DNA of 64,000 nt from PALSA-505 sp036501145 (GCA_036501145.1 DASYAV010000012.1:62001-126000); one strand, 5' to 3'. Counted from the first letter of the stretch, positions 8,473 to 19,451 are shown. Made by a program: numbers and translations. The notes: generated from the letters alone by a model not told the origin.

Positions 8473-11220
8473 TCAGAGCAGCCGGAGGGCGACGGCCCGC
8501 TCGACGGCGGCCGACCGGGACGCCACACCGAGCTTCTGGTACACCGACCGCAGGTGCGTCTTCACCGTGTTCCGCGACACGCACAGCGCGGCGGCGATCT
8601 GCAGGTAGGTGCTGGTGGGCAGCAGGTTCAGCACCCGCAGCTCGGCCTCGGTCAGCGGCCCGGCGGTCCCGCCGCCGGGCGGGGCGGCGTCCGGCACGGC
8701 GGCGCGCGCTTCGACCGCGGCCCGGATCAGCCGTTCGTGGTAGGGGCCGGGCTTGAGCTGGGGCGACTGCTCGATCAGGTAGCTGGTCAGCTGCGGGGCG
8801 GTGGTGACGACGGTGTTCAGGTAGCCGCCGTGCCGGGCCGTGTCCAGCGCGCTGAGCAGGCTGCCGACGGCCAGCGGGTCGCCGCGCTCGATCGCCGCGG
8901 TGGTCAGCAGCAGCTCCCGCACCAGCGCGTTGCGCGGGGTCAGCGGGCCGCGGCCGGCCAGCTCCAGGTGCCGCCGCGCCGCCTGCTGGTCCCCGCCGGC
9001 CAGCGCGATCCTGGCCCGCAGGAAGGCCTGCCGCCCGGCGGCCAGGTCACCCGGGGTGAGACCGAACCGGGCCGCCAGCTCGTCGGCCAGCCCGCTGGCG
9101 GCGGGCAAGTCACCCAGGGTGAGACGAAGCCGGGCCTCCAGCTCGTCGGCCAGCGGCAGCAGCGTCGATCCGGTGCCGGCCAGCAGCTCGCGGGCCGTGG
9201 CTACCGTGCCCAGCGCCTCCCGGGTCCAGCCGCGGGTGGCCCAGATCGCCGCCCGGTCGAGCAGCGCCGCGAACTCGTAGGCGGGCCTGCCGCGTTCGGA
9301 GATGGACAGCGCCTGCTCGGTGAGCCGTTCGGCCTCGTCGATGTCCCGCTGCTCCAGGGCCAGGCCCGCCAGCGCGCGCAGGTAGTCCACGGCGAAGAAG
9401 TGCCCGGCGAAACCCAGCGGCCCGGCGTTCGCCTGCGCGGCCCGTGCGTCGGCGGCGGCCCCGGCCAGGTCGCCGGCCTCGAACCGGGCCAGCGCCCGCG
9501 CGCCCGGCACCACGGTCAGCTTCACCGGCTCGGCCAGCCCGGGCTCGGCCAGCGCGGTGTCCGCCTCCCGCTCCACCGCCGCCAGGTCGCCGAGGCTGGC
9601 GTGGATGTGCATGAGCAGCACCGGCAGGCCGGTGATCCACGCCGCCGGGGACTGTGCCTGTTCCCCCGCCGCTTCCCCGGCCGCTTCCTGGGCCTCTTCC
9701 TGGGCGGCGCGGGCCTTTCCCGCCTCGGCCAGCGCCTCGTCGAGCCGCCCGTACAGCCCGTGCCGGACCGCGCGCAGCGCCGCGGCCCTGGCGGCCAGCG
9801 CCGGCCCGGGCGGGGCCGATTCCCAGCCACGCTCGAGCAGGTCGAGATACCCGCCGCCACGCTCCGGATCACCCGACAGCAGCAGGTCGGCGGCCAGCGT
9901 GAGCAGCCGCTCCGGCGCCGCCGCGAGAACCCGCGGATCGACCCCGGACAGATCCAGCGGGGCCGGCAGCGCGGGATCGCTCAGGAACTCCGTCACCAGC
10001 CGGCCCTGCAGCAGGGACAGCGCCCGGTCGGCCTGCCGCGCGGCGAGGAAGTGCCGGGCCGCCCGGCGGGTGTCGCCCGCCTCGGCGTACCAGTCACCCG
10101 CCCGCAGGTGAACTTCCTGCTCCCGGGCGGGGTCTCTGGCCCGCAGCTCGGCGCGCAGGATCTGCCGGACCAGATGGTGGTAGCGGAAGCTGGACCACTC
10201 GTCATCGAGCGGGACGAGGAACAGGTTGGCCGCGCCGATGTCGCGCAGCAGCACCGCCGCGTCCGCCCGGCCGGTGATCGCCGTGCACGCCCCCGCGGTC
10301 AGCTCGTCCAGCACCGAGGTGTCGAGGAGGAACTGGGCGGTCAGCGCGGGCTGCTGGTCGAGGACCTCGGCGGCGAAGTACTCCGCGATCGCGTGGCTGC
10401 GCACATCCAGCGCCCGGGCCGCCCGGTCCGGCCCGGCCGCCGAGCGCAGCGACAGCGCGGCCATCTGCAGCGCCGCCGCCCAGCCCTCGCTGCGGCGCAG
10501 CAGCAGATCCAGGTCGGCCCCGGCGATCTCGACGCCGAAGTTGGCCAGCAGGTCGTGCCCCTCGGCGAGCGAGAAGTACAGGTCGCGGTCCCGCAGCTCA
10601 CACAGTTCCCCGGACATCCGCAGCCGGTGCAGCCGGACCGGCGGGTCGAGCCGGCTGGCCAGCACGAGCTGGGCGGTGTGCGACGGCCAGCGTGCTACCA
10701 GGTCGGTCATGGTCCCGGCGGCGGCGGTGGCGTGCTGGAAGTCATCGACGATGATCACCGTCCCGGCCGGCAGTTCGGCAGCGTCGTTGGCGATCGACGC
10801 GGTGACGTCGGCCGAGACGGTGCCGTCCATCGCCATCAGCTCGGCCGCGTCGGCGCCGAACCAGGGCAGCCGGCGGCGGACCATCTCGATGAACGCCGAC
10901 CAGAAGCGGACCGGCCGCGCGTCCGCCTCGTCGCAGGAAAGCCAGAAGCTGGCCCCGGCCGGCCTGGCCGCCATCCAGCTGGCCAGCAGCACGCTCTTGC
11001 CCGCGCCCGCCGACCCGACCACCGCGGTCAGCCGCTGGCCCGCCCCCGCCGACAGCCGGTCAGCCAGCAGCGGCCTGCTGACCAGCGTGGCGGGCAGCCC
11101 GGCCGGGCGGAACTTGGTCGCCGCGAACCGCGGGGGAGCGGAGGGACCGGAAGGCCCGGAGGGGACGCCGCCGGCCGCCGCGCCCGCTACCGCGTGGCCG
11201 GCCCCTGCGTCGTCTGGCAC
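8473..11220 (-). CDS. Large ATP-binding LuxR-family regulator (MalT/LAL type)
   Basis: A 915-residue STAND-type transcription factor. Residues ~30-75 carry the MalT-like entry (KFRPAGLPATLVSRPLLADRL) and a Walker A loop GSAGAGKS. VIIVDDFQHA is the Walker B region. A long alpha-helical, TPR-like middle section follows, and the last 65 residues are a LuxR helix-turn-helix (LTEAELRVLNLLP, VSRNTVKTHLRSVYQKLG). Proteins of this family switch on target operons after binding a small ligand and ATP. A GGGGAG box precedes the GTG by 7 bases. It is divergent from the araC gene, and the small minus-strand gene downstream (7876-8346) could be cotranscribed. The ligand and target are unknown. Confidence 0.92.
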   Translation of the reverse strand: MPDDAGAGHAVAGAAAGGVPSGPSGPSAPPRFAATKFRPAGLPATLVSRPLLADRLSAGAGQRLTAVVGSAGAGKSVLLASWMAARPAGASFWLSCDEADARPVRFWSAFIEMVRRRLPWFGADAAELMAMDGTVSADVTASIANDAAELPAGTVIIVDDFQHATAAAGTMTDLVARWPSHTAQLVLASRLDPPVRLHRLRMSGELCELRDRDLYFSLAEGHDLLANFGVEIAGADLDLLLRRSEGWAAALQMAALSLRSAAGPDRAARALDVRSHAIAEYFAAEVLDQQPALTAQFLLDTSVLDELTAGACTAITGRADAAVLLRDIGAANLFLVPLDDEWSSFRYHHLVRQILRAELRARDPAREQEVHLRAGDWYAEAGDTRRAARHFLAARQADRALSLLQGRLVTEFLSDPALPAPLDLSGVDPRVLAAAPERLLTLAADLLLSGDPERGGGYLDLLERGWESAPPGPALAARAAALRAVRHGLYGRLDEALAEAGKARAAQEEAQEAAGEAAGEQAQSPAAWITGLPVLLMHIHASLGDLAAVEREADTALAEPGLAEPVKLTVVPGARALARFEAGDLAGAAADARAAQANAGPLGFAGHFFAVDYLRALAGLALEQRDIDEAERLTEQALSISERGRPAYEFAALLDRAAIWATRGWTREALGTVATARELLAGTGSTLLPLADELEARLRLTLGDLPAASGLADELAARFGLTPGDLAAGRQAFLRARIALAGGDQQAARRHLELAGRGPLTPRNALVRELLLTTAAIERGDPLAVGSLLSALDTARHGGYLNTVVTTAPQLTSYLIEQSPQLKPGPYHERLIRAAVEARAAVPDAAPPGGGTAGPLTEAELRVLNLLPTSTYLQIAAALCVSRNTVKTHLRSVYQKLGVASRSAAVERAVALRLL

Positions 11221-11418
11221 GACATGCTCCCCTGGGCTCCCCGTAGGTCGTCAGCCGATTGTAGATCTGCCGGCCGCGCCGGGCGGTGCTCCCGGCCTAC
11301 CCGGATTGCCCCGGTACCCCCGGTACCGGGCGCATGCTGGCGTTATGCGGGCAACTGAAGTGGCCGGCCAGCTGCCCGGTTCGCCGGGCACCGGGGTGCT
11401 GAAAGCTACGATGGAGGC

Positions 11419-11868
11419 GTGACCAGCAGATCCTCCGCGGAGCAGCGGCTGCGTGACCTGGCCAGGCTGCGCCGCGTCCGTGACCGGATCGACCGGGAGT
11501 ACGCGCAGCCGCTGGACGTCGAGGCGCTGGCCCGCGGCGTGCACATGTCCGCCGGGCACCTCAGCCGCGAGTTCCGGCAGGCCTACGGCGAGTCGCCGTA
11601 CAGCTACCTGATGACCAGGCGGATCGAGCGGGCGATGACGCTACTGCGCCGCGGCGACCTTACCGTCACCGAGGTGTGCTTCGAGGTCGGCTGCTCGTCG
11701 CTGGGCACGTTCAGCACCCGCTTCGCCGAACTGGTCGGAATGCCGCCCAGCACCTACCGCAGCCAGGCCGCGGCGCGGGTGCCGGGGCTGCCGGCCTGCG
11801 TGGCCAAGCAGGTGACCAGGCCGGTGCGCAACCGGGAAACGCAGCTCACCGAGCCGCACCTGGCCTGA
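11419..11868 (+). CDS. AraC-family transcriptional regulator (short, DNA-binding domain only)
   Basis: At 149 residues it contains essentially one AraC-type double helix-turn-helix: LDVEALARGVHMSAGHLSR for the first and GDLTVTEVCFEVGCSSLGTFSTRF for the second, ending FAELVGMPPSTYR. There is no cupin or other sensor domain. Proteins of this layout are often encoded next to a VOC (glyoxalase-like) gene that they control, but none is here; the PPOX gene downstream is convergent. The start is GTG at 11419. The 200 bases between this gene and the LuxR regulator hold both promoters and several GGTACC-containing runs. Confidence 0.85.
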   Translation: MTSRSSAEQRLRDLARLRRVRDRIDREYAQPLDVEALARGVHMSAGHLSREFRQAYGESPYSYLMTRRIERAMTLLRRGDLTVTEVCFEVGCSSLGTFSTRFAELVGMPPSTYRSQAAARVPGLPACVAKQVTRPVRNRETQLTEPHLA

Positions 11869-11902
11869 CCGGCCGCCGTCGCCTGGCCGCCGGATGGGAC
11901 CG

Positions 11903-12328
11903 CTATGCCGTGGTGTGCACGGTCCGGCGCGCCGTGAAGTCGCCCTCGGCGTCGCCGAACGGCCGCCCGGCCAGGTTCCAGCTCCACGACAGCGTCGGCG
12001 TGATCCGCAGGAAGGGCGCCGAGCCGGACCCTCCGGGCCCCTGGGGCCGCTCGGTCCAGTCCGCGGTGCCGTACACCCGCATGAACCGCGGCGTCCACGG
12101 ATCCATCGACACCATGTCGTCGATGACCAGGGCCACCTTGGTGTTGCCCGCCTCGACGTTGCGGAACTTCCGGGTCCGCTTCAGGTCGAGCCCGCCCACG
12201 TAGAACCGGCCATCGTCGAACTCGAACCCGACCGGCGACACGTCAGGCTGCCCGTCCGGGGCCACCGTCGCGATCCGCGCCAGCCGCTGCGACCGCAGGT
12301 ACGCGATCTCCTCGTCGGTGAAGGACAT
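11903..12328 (-). CDS. PPOX-class F420-dependent oxidoreductase
   Basis: A 141-residue split beta-barrel protein of the pyridoxamine-5'-phosphate-oxidase superfamily. YLRSQRLARIATVAPDGQPDVSPVGFEFDDG is the standard N-terminal half that builds the flavin/F420 pocket, and KFRNVEAGNTKVALVIDD and RFMRVYGTADW follow. The actinobacterial subfamily with this pattern uses deazaflavin F420 in place of FMN. The ATG is at 12328. It is convergent with araC and has no operon partner. The physiological substrate is unknown. Confidence 0.85.
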   Translation of the reverse strand: MSFTDEEIAYLRSQRLARIATVAPDGQPDVSPVGFEFDDGRFYVGGLDLKRTRKFRNVEAGNTKVALVIDDMVSMDPWTPRFMRVYGTADWTERPQGPGGSGSAPFLRITPTLSWSWNLAGRPFGDAEGDFTARRTVHTTA

Positions 12329-12452
12329 TCGTCAGCCTCCTGTCCGCCGGCCCCGGTCGGCGGGGCCGGCTGGGTCTGCCACCCTGCCCATCGTGTCACC
12401 GCGGGCCGGCCCGCCGCGTGAGCATCGGCCCCGGCTGTGTGATCATGCCAGC

Positions 12453-13319
12453 ATGCTCCTCGTCGGCCTGCCCGGATGCGGCCACGCGCATCCGGCCGCG
12501 CGCCGCCTCACCGAACTCGGCGCGCTGCCCGGCACGCTGAGCATGCCCCCGCCGTGGGACCTCGCGGATCCGTCGGTCGTCGTGCTCACCGGCACCGGCC
12601 CGGCAGGCGGCGCCGGCCTGCCCGGCCTGCACCTGGTGCTCGGGACCGCCGCCGGCCCGGAGGCGGACGTCGTCCTCGACGGCACGCCCGGGCAGCTCGG
12701 CGAGCTGTGGGCGGGCCGGCTCGTGCCGTTCGAGGCCAGCCTGCGGGCCGGCCGCCGGGCGCCCCGGCGCGACCACCCCCGGCTCATCCCCCCCGACCCC
12801 AGCTGGCCCGCCCAGGCCCGCCGGCTGATCGACCGGTTCCGGGTCAGCGCCGGCCGCCAGATCATCCGGGTGGATCACATCGGCTCGACCTCGGTGCCCG
12901 GGCTCCCGGCCAAGGAGCTGATCGACATCCAGGTCGTCGTGGACGGGCTGGAGGCCGCCGGGCAGGTGGCCGGGGCCGCCCGGCGGGCCGGCTTCGTGCA
13001 CGTGCCGGGGCAGTGGTCCGGCACCGACCGGCACGGCACCGGCCACCCCGAGGAAGTCGTGGTGGACGCCGACCCGCGCCGCCCGGTCAACATCAACATC
13101 CGCCCGGCCGGCGCGCCGGTCTGGCGGGAGACCCTGCTGTTCCGCGACTGGATGCGGCGGCACGACGCCGAACGGGACGCCTACGCGGCGATGAAGCAGG
13201 ACCTGGCCGGGCGCTCCGGCATGCACGTCGACGACTACAGCGTGGCCAAGATGCCGTGGATCAGCGCGGCCATGGCGCGGGCCAGCAACTGGGCGGCCGC
13301 CACCGGCTGGTCCCCCTGA
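12453..13319 (+). CDS. CoaE-GrpB-like protein with degenerate kinase domain (GrpB/UPF0157 family)
   Basis: The C-terminal ~170 residues are a GrpB/UPF0157 domain, a nucleotidyltransferase-like fold: VDHIGSTSVPGLPAKELIDIQVVVDGL, then NINIRPAG and LLFRDWMRRH. In many actinobacteria this domain is fused behind dephospho-CoA kinase (CoaE). Here the first ~100 residues keep the outline of CoaE (MLLVGLPG, LTELGALPG, DVVLDGTPGQLGELWAGRLVPFE), but the P-loop GxxGSGKS has become GLPGCGHAHPA and about half of the kinase is missing. It cannot bind ATP in the CoaE manner, so a functional CoaE must be encoded elsewhere. The ATG at 12453 was chosen because upstream sequence does not resemble the family. 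Confidence 0.8.
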   Translation: MLLVGLPGCGHAHPAARRLTELGALPGTLSMPPPWDLADPSVVVLTGTGPAGGAGLPGLHLVLGTAAGPEADVVLDGTPGQLGELWAGRLVPFEASLRAGRRAPRRDHPRLIPPDPSWPAQARRLIDRFRVSAGRQIIRVDHIGSTSVPGLPAKELIDIQVVVDGLEAAGQVAGAARRAGFVHVPGQWSGTDRHGTGHPEEVVVDADPRRPVNINIRPAGAPVWRETLLFRDWMRRHDAERDAYAAMKQDLAGRSGMHVDDYSVAKMPWISAAMARASNWAAATGWSP

Positions 13320-13438
13320 CGGGAAATCCGGCGAACTTCCGGTAACCGATCTCCGGTCCGGCGTCAACCGTCTGTCCGGCGCGCGCGTCGCATGCATGGC
13401 GGACGCGTGCCGCCGCCCGGACCTCGGAAGGGAAGACC

Positions 13439-14665
13439 GTGCTCAGGAAAGCAATTGCCGTTCTGGCCGTGGCAGCGTCCTGCGCGGCCGTGGGTGCTAC
13501 GCCCAGCCTGGCCGCCACCGCGGCGAGCCAGGCGGCCAGCGAGCGGAGCCCCTGGTACCAGACGGACGCCGGCGCCGCGGCCAGCCGGGCCAATCTCAGC
13601 GAGAAGGTGCTCACACCCTCGACGGTGGCACGGGTCAAGCACCTGCGGAGCATGACCGAGCCGGCCAGCCCGCCGGGAGCGGCATGCGGAAACCTGAGCG
13701 TCGCGGCGCCTGCCCTTGTTGGCGGGGACATGTATGCCGTCACCGGCTACACGGTGAGCAAGTACGACGCCGCCACCGGCAAGCTGCTCTGGCGAAAGAC
13801 GCCGGACAAGACCCTGGACACGATTTACCTATCACTATCGGTGTCGGGCAGTGGGGTCGTCGTCGTGGCCGGCGTCGGGTGTGACTCGGTAAGCGAGCCA
13901 GAGAGCGGGTTCTATGCCTACAGTGCGGCCAGCGGGAAACTTCTCTGGTCGGTGACCCGTCAGTCCGGGCTGGACCAGGCGGTGGTGGCCCAGGGCTACG
14001 TCTTCGCGGCGGGGTCAGGTGCCGCGGATGGCACCTTCTTCCACGTCTACAACCTGAACACCGGAAAGCTTGTCTGGCAGAACGACGTCCTCGATTGCGC
14101 CCCGGAAAACCCCGTCCCCCTGGTGGTGGGTTCGCTGGCCATGCTGTCTAACTGCGATAGCCAGGGAAACGTCACGCTCGAGGCCAGAAACCTCACCACC
14201 GGCCAGCTGGCATGGCAGCAGCCGGGCGCGTGGGCGCTCCAGCGTGGCGACTTCAGTGGCGCACATCTGTTCGCCACCGATCCCGCCGGCGCGGTAGCCG
14301 CCCTGGACCCGCAGACCGGCCAGCCGCAATACACGCTGAGCCAGGCCGTCAACGTGCTCGCCGTGGACAATGCGCGCGCCTATGCCACGTGCGGCAGTCA
14401 GGGCCGGTCCGTCTGTGCCTACAACGTGCAGACCGGCGCCCTGGAATGGCAGAAGACGCCGGGGACGCAGGCGCCATGGCGGGCCGCCGAGGCGGGAGGA
14501 GTTCTCTACCTGAACTCTCCGGGTGTCGCGCTCAACGCGGCAACCGGCAAGAAGATCAGGACTCTCCCGATCGGCCAGGCCACCGCGCTCGCCGTGGGCG
14601 ATGGCCGGATCGCAGCCGACCCCTCCTACAACGTCCTCGACCTCTACGGCCTGCCAGGCTACTGA
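13439..14665 (+). CDS. Secreted PQQ-like beta-propeller repeat protein
   Basis: A Sec signal peptide (residues 1-25, ATPSLAA) is followed by a beta-propeller of PQQ/YVTN-like blades. The blade signature dA.TGKLLW or equivalent recurs: KYDAATGKLLWRK, AYSAASGKLLWSV, VYNLNTGKLVWQN, ARNLTTGQLAWQQ, ALDPQTGQPQY, AYNVQTGALEWQK, ALNAATGKKIR. Conserved catalytic residues of quinoprotein dehydrogenases are not evident, so it is more likely a binding or scaffold protein than an enzyme. The start is GTG behind a GGAAGGGAAG run. Its last codons overlap a convergent GNAT gene by 7 bases. Confidence 0.82.
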   Translation: MLRKAIAVLAVAASCAAVGATPSLAATAASQAASERSPWYQTDAGAAASRANLSEKVLTPSTVARVKHLRSMTEPASPPGAACGNLSVAAPALVGGDMYAVTGYTVSKYDAATGKLLWRKTPDKTLDTIYLSLSVSGSGVVVVAGVGCDSVSEPESGFYAYSAASGKLLWSVTRQSGLDQAVVAQGYVFAAGSGAADGTFFHVYNLNTGKLVWQNDVLDCAPENPVPLVVGSLAMLSNCDSQGNVTLEARNLTTGQLAWQQPGAWALQRGDFSGAHLFATDPAGAVAALDPQTGQPQYTLSQAVNVLAVDNARAYATCGSQGRSVCAYNVQTGALEWQKTPGTQAPWRAAEAGGVLYLNSPGVALNAATGKKIRTLPIGQATALAVGDGRIAADPSYNVLDLYGLPGY

Positions 14666-15174
14666 GTCTCCTCGGGAAGCAGTGGCTTCTCAAAGATGAT
14701 CGCCCGCCGCCGATAGCCCATCCGCTGCTCGTAGAACGGCACCGACACCGGGCTGTGCGCGTAGGTGTCCAGCCGCACCATCCGGGCGCCGAGCTCCCGG
14801 CCCCACTCCTCGGCCGCGGTCAGCAGCGCCGCTCCGGCGCCCAGCCGCCAGTGTTCCTGCCGCACCACCAGGACCTCGATCATCAGCCGGGTCCAGCTCT
14901 GGTCCCTGGTGAGCTGGAAGTCCGCGCCCGGCTCCGGCGCCGCCAGCTGGGCCACCAGGTAGCCGATCACCTGGCCGTCCAGCTCGGCGACGAGGTGCAG
15001 CGCGTCTGCCGCGTCGCTGGTGAGGGACTCCCGCCACACGTCGGACAGGCCGTCCGCGCGGGGAATCTGGAAGACCCGCGGCTCGAGCCCGGCGTAGAAA
15101 TCCGCGGCGTCCAGCCACGCGCCGGCGACCGCCTCCGCGTCGCCGGCCCTGGCGTCCCGGATCGTCACCGCCAT
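14659..15174 (-). CDS. GNAT N-acetyltransferase
   Basis: A 171-residue acetyltransferase. IRDARAGDAEAVAGAWLDAADFY opens the fold, LIEVLVVRQ-like strand 4 (LMIEVLVVRQEHWRLGAGAALL) carries the acetyl-CoA loop, and VRLDTYAHSPVSVPFYEQRMGYRRR is the typical end of the domain. I took the ATG at 15174 (MAVTIRDAR) as the start, since upstream codons do not fit the family. The gene runs toward the beta-propeller gene and overlaps its stop. The substrate is not predictable. Confidence 0.85.
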   Translation of the reverse strand: MAVTIRDARAGDAEAVAGAWLDAADFYAGLEPRVFQIPRADGLSDVWRESLTSDAADALHLVAELDGQVIGYLVAQLAAPEPGADFQLTRDQSWTRLMIEVLVVRQEHWRLGAGAALLTAAEEWGRELGARMVRLDTYAHSPVSVPFYEQRMGYRRRAIIFEKPLLPEETQ

Positions 15175-15248
15175 GGCACCCGATGTTAGGGGCCGCCGCC
15201 GCGGAAATGTGAGAACATGCAGGCTCACCCGGTGTTTCCCGAGGGCGT

Positions 15249-15440
15249 GTGGTCATGATTGTGCTGATTCTCGTCGTGGCCGCGCTGGTGCTGGCCCTGG
15301 TCGGCTGGCAGCTGTCGCGGGTGTGGCCGGCGCGCACCCGGCGCATCCAGGAGGCGGCGGCCGCCGACGTCGCGGCCGTGCGCGAAGACGCCAAGCTGGT
15401 CCGCCCGGACGCGCCGGGCAACTACCAGGACGACCTGTAA
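15249..15440 (+). CDS. Small membrane protein of 63 residues
   Basis: One N-terminal membrane helix (VLILVVAALVLALVGWQL) is followed by a charged, Ala-rich tail ending DAPGNYQDDL. The frame starts GTG-GTC-ATG, so the ATG at 15255 is an alternative. It is transcribed away from the GNAT gene and ends 38 bases before the convergent MFS gene stop. I do not recognise the family; the codon pattern (G/C in third positions) fits a real gene. Confidence 0.55.
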   Translation: MVMIVLILVVAALVLALVGWQLSRVWPARTRRIQEAAAADVAAVREDAKLVRPDAPGNYQDDL

Positions 15441-15477
15441 CCAGCGGCCCGGCCGCCGTCCGGCAGCGGGCCCGCGC

Positions 15478-16803
15478 TCACCGGACCGAGCTGATCCGGT
15501 ACACCAGCACGGCGCCGATCAGGGTGAACACCCCGGCCGCGGCGAACAGCGTGCGGTAGCCGCCGAGCTGGTCGATGATCAGCGCCGCGCCCAGCGGGGC
15601 CAGCGACTGCGGCACGTTGTTGCCGATGTTCATGATGCCCAGGTCCTTGGCCCGGGATCCAGCGTCCGGCAGCACCTGGGTCACCAGCGCCTGGTCCACC
15701 GACAGGAACGCGCCGTAGCCGGCGCCGAGGAACGCGGCCGCCACCAGCGCCGCGGTGAAGCTGGGCCAGCCCACCAGCAGCAGCGCGGCCACGCCCTGCA
15801 GCACCGACGCGACCGCGACGAACACCCGGCGCCGCCCCGAGCGGTCCGACAGCAGGCCGCCGCCGTACGTGGTCGCCAGCGTGAACACCAGGTAGATCGC
15901 CGTGGTGATGAGCAGCGCGTTGTCCGGGTCGTGCAGATGCAGGTCGTCGGTGAAGAAGTAGAGCAGGTACGTGGTGCCGAGCGCGTTGCCGATGTTCACC
16001 ATCACCCGGCCGCCGAACGCCCAGGCGAAGTCCGGGTGCTCGCGCGGCGACACCCACATCGCCGCGGCCAGCCCGCGCGGGGTCAGCGGCAGGCTGGACC
16101 GCGGCGCCAGCGCCTCCCGGTAGCGCAGCACGAACGGCACCGACAGGCCGATCAGCGCGACCGCCAGCACCAGGTACCCGCCGGCGTTCGACGTGACCAG
16201 CTGGGTCAGCAGCACCAGGCCGACCAGCAGCCCGAGCGCCTGCGGGCCGAAGATCGCGCCCGAGATGATCCCGCGCTGCGCGACCGGCACGTGGTCGGCC
16301 ACCGCCGCGAACAGCCCGGCCGAGGCCATCGAGAACCCGAGCGAGGCGAACAGCCAGCAGATCATCACGCCGACCCAGCTGTGCTGCAGCCCGGTCACCG
16401 CCAGCGAGACCGCGAACACCGCCACCCCGGCGGCCATCCACACCCGCCGCCGCCCCCACCGCGACCGCGTGTGGTCGCACAGCGCCCCGGCCAGCGGCAG
16501 CGCGAGCAGCGCGACCACCCCCGCGGCTCCGTTGGTGATACCGAAGTCGCGCACCTTGTTCGCGTGGTCCACCGCGTCGAACTGGTTCGGCAGGACGAGC
16601 TGGATCGGCACCAGCCAGCCCATCCAGAACCCCAGCCACAGCAGGGTGAACCGGGTCGTCCAGCCGGTCCCGACCCGGACCGTGGGGTCTGCGCCGGTGG
16701 TCGCACCCACGCCCCCGGCGGTCCCGGCGGCCGCGCCGGTCCCGGCGGGCCCGTTGCCGGGCGCGGCGGGCTGCCCGGGCGTCGTCCGATCCGCCGTGCT
16801 CAC
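15478..16803 (-). CDS. MFS transporter, probable sugar uptake
   Basis: A 441-residue, 12-helix major facilitator. After a 45-residue Gly/Ala/Pro-rich cytoplasmic leader, LLWLGFWMGWLVPIQLVLPNQ is helix 1, LAGALCDHTRSRWGRRRVWM is the family loop motif, and GLLSDRSGRRRVFV repeats it after helix 8. Overall it resembles glycoside/sugar permeases. It is divergent from a GH1 beta-glucosidase gene with 81 bases between them, so import of a beta-glucoside followed by cytoplasmic hydrolysis is the likely joint role. The start is GTG; the substrate is inferred from context. Confidence 0.83.
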   Translation of the reverse strand: MSTADRTTPGQPAAPGNGPAGTGAAAGTAGGVGATTGADPTVRVGTGWTTRFTLLWLGFWMGWLVPIQLVLPNQFDAVDHANKVRDFGITNGAAGVVALLALPLAGALCDHTRSRWGRRRVWMAAGVAVFAVSLAVTGLQHSWVGVMICWLFASLGFSMASAGLFAAVADHVPVAQRGIISGAIFGPQALGLLVGLVLLTQLVTSNAGGYLVLAVALIGLSVPFVLRYREALAPRSSLPLTPRGLAAAMWVSPREHPDFAWAFGGRVMVNIGNALGTTYLLYFFTDDLHLHDPDNALLITTAIYLVFTLATTYGGGLLSDRSGRRRVFVAVASVLQGVAALLLVGWPSFTAALVAAAFLGAGYGAFLSVDQALVTQVLPDAGSRAKDLGIMNIGNNVPQSLAPLGAALIIDQLGGYRTLFAAAGVFTLIGAVLVYRISSVR

Positions 16804-16884
16804 CGGCCCATCTCACCCTCCCGGGGTGCTCACCGCAGACGATTGGTACGCATGGTATGTTCCCCGGCTACTGGGAGGTAGCTT

Positions 16885-18197
<1,313 letters not shown>

Positions 18198-18201
<4 letters not shown>

Positions 18202-19451
18202 GCGGTCTGCAGCCGGGCGCTCTCGTCCCGCACCCACAGGCCGAGCAGGCCACGCAGGTGCGCGACGAACCGCTCGTGCTCGTGCTCGGGGTAGCCGGCG
18301 CGCACCGTGTCCACCAGCAGCCGGTCGAATTCCGGGCCGGCCACCCAGTCGAGCACGAGTGCGTCCAGCCGGGCCAGCCGGCCGGACCAGAAGTCGTGGT
18401 AGCGCTCGGTCTCGAAGTACTCATCGGCCAGCGCCCGGTAGGCGTCCAGCTTCTCCGGGTAGGACATGCCCTCGGTGTCGGCCACCGCGAAGTACCGGTC
18501 GGTCTCCAGGTCGAGCCTGGCCCGCCGCCCCGTCACCTGCGCGAACACGCACCACTTGACCAGCGCCTTCATCGCCCAGGGGAAGTAGTAGTGCAGGCTG
18601 GTCAGCGCCACGTCCGGGCACGCGTTCGCGTAGTCGATCGGGTAGACCTCACCGCCGGCCACCAGCGTCTCGCACGAGTTGAACTCCCAGCTGAAGAACG
18701 CGTTGACCAGCCGCCCGATCGTCACCACCTCCACCCCGGCCTCGGGCGACAGGAAGCTGTGGTCCACCGCGTAGCGCTGGTGCATCGGCTGGTCCGGCTG
18801 GAACCGCATGACCATGGTCTCCGCGCCGATGGACAGTGACCGGGCGAACACGTCGTAGTTGTCGATCGCCTTCTGCAGGTGCATCAGCATCTCGCCGCTG
18901 GCGTCGTAGGCGGCGTGCAGTTCGGCCTCGTTGCTGACCCGGGACACGCCACGCCAGGCACCGCCGTCGTACGGCTTCATGAACAGCGGGTAGCCGATCC
19001 GCCGGGCGATCTCGTCCAGGTCGAACGGCTGGTTGTACTTCGCCGTGGTGTAGGCGTACCGGGCGTTGTCCAGCGGGTTCTTGTACGGCACCAGCACGGT
19101 CTCCGGCACCTTCAGGCCGAGCCGCATCATCGCGCAGTAGGCGGCGTGCTTCTCCATCGACTGGAACGTGAACGGGCTGTTCAGCAGGTACACGCCGTCC
19201 ATCAGCGCGACCTTCTTCAGCCACTCCCGCGGGTGGTAGTACCAGTACGCGAGCCGGTCGATGACCAGGTCGTAACGCGGCCGGTCACGCAGCCCGAACG
19301 GCTCGATGGTGATCCGCTCGCAGTCGAACACGTGCCGCTCGCCGCCGGGCCCTTCGACCGGGCCCAGCCGCTGCAGGATCTGCTCGAACGCCCGCGGCCA
19401 GTCCTCCTCGGTGCCGAGCAGCAGCCCGGTCAGGTGCCTGCGGGCGGTCAA
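18198..19451 (-). CDS. ATP-grasp domain protein, probable amide ligase
   Basis: About 417 residues. RPRYDLVIDRLAYWYYHPREWLKKV is the pre-ATP-grasp region, and YCAMMRLGLKVPETVLVP followed by IARRIGYPLFMKPYDGGAWRGV is the classic ATP-grasp lysine and glycine-rich loop. VVTIGRLVNAFFSWEFNSCETL and VYPIDYANACPDV hold the acidic metal ligands. Such enzymes form an acyl-phosphate and couple a carboxylate to an amine. The TTG start was chosen for its AGGAG box 7 bases away; longer frames run antisense to the neighbouring ligase gene. It is divergent from a glutamate-cysteine-ligase-like gene 160 bases away, which suggests consecutive steps. Product unknown. Confidence 0.8.

Noticed and set aside
11305..11332. 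GGTACC-rich run between luxR and araC as another copy of the 28974 operator
   Set aside because: It shares only the short GGTACC/CCGGTACC core, which is frequent in this base composition; the 18-base site is not present.
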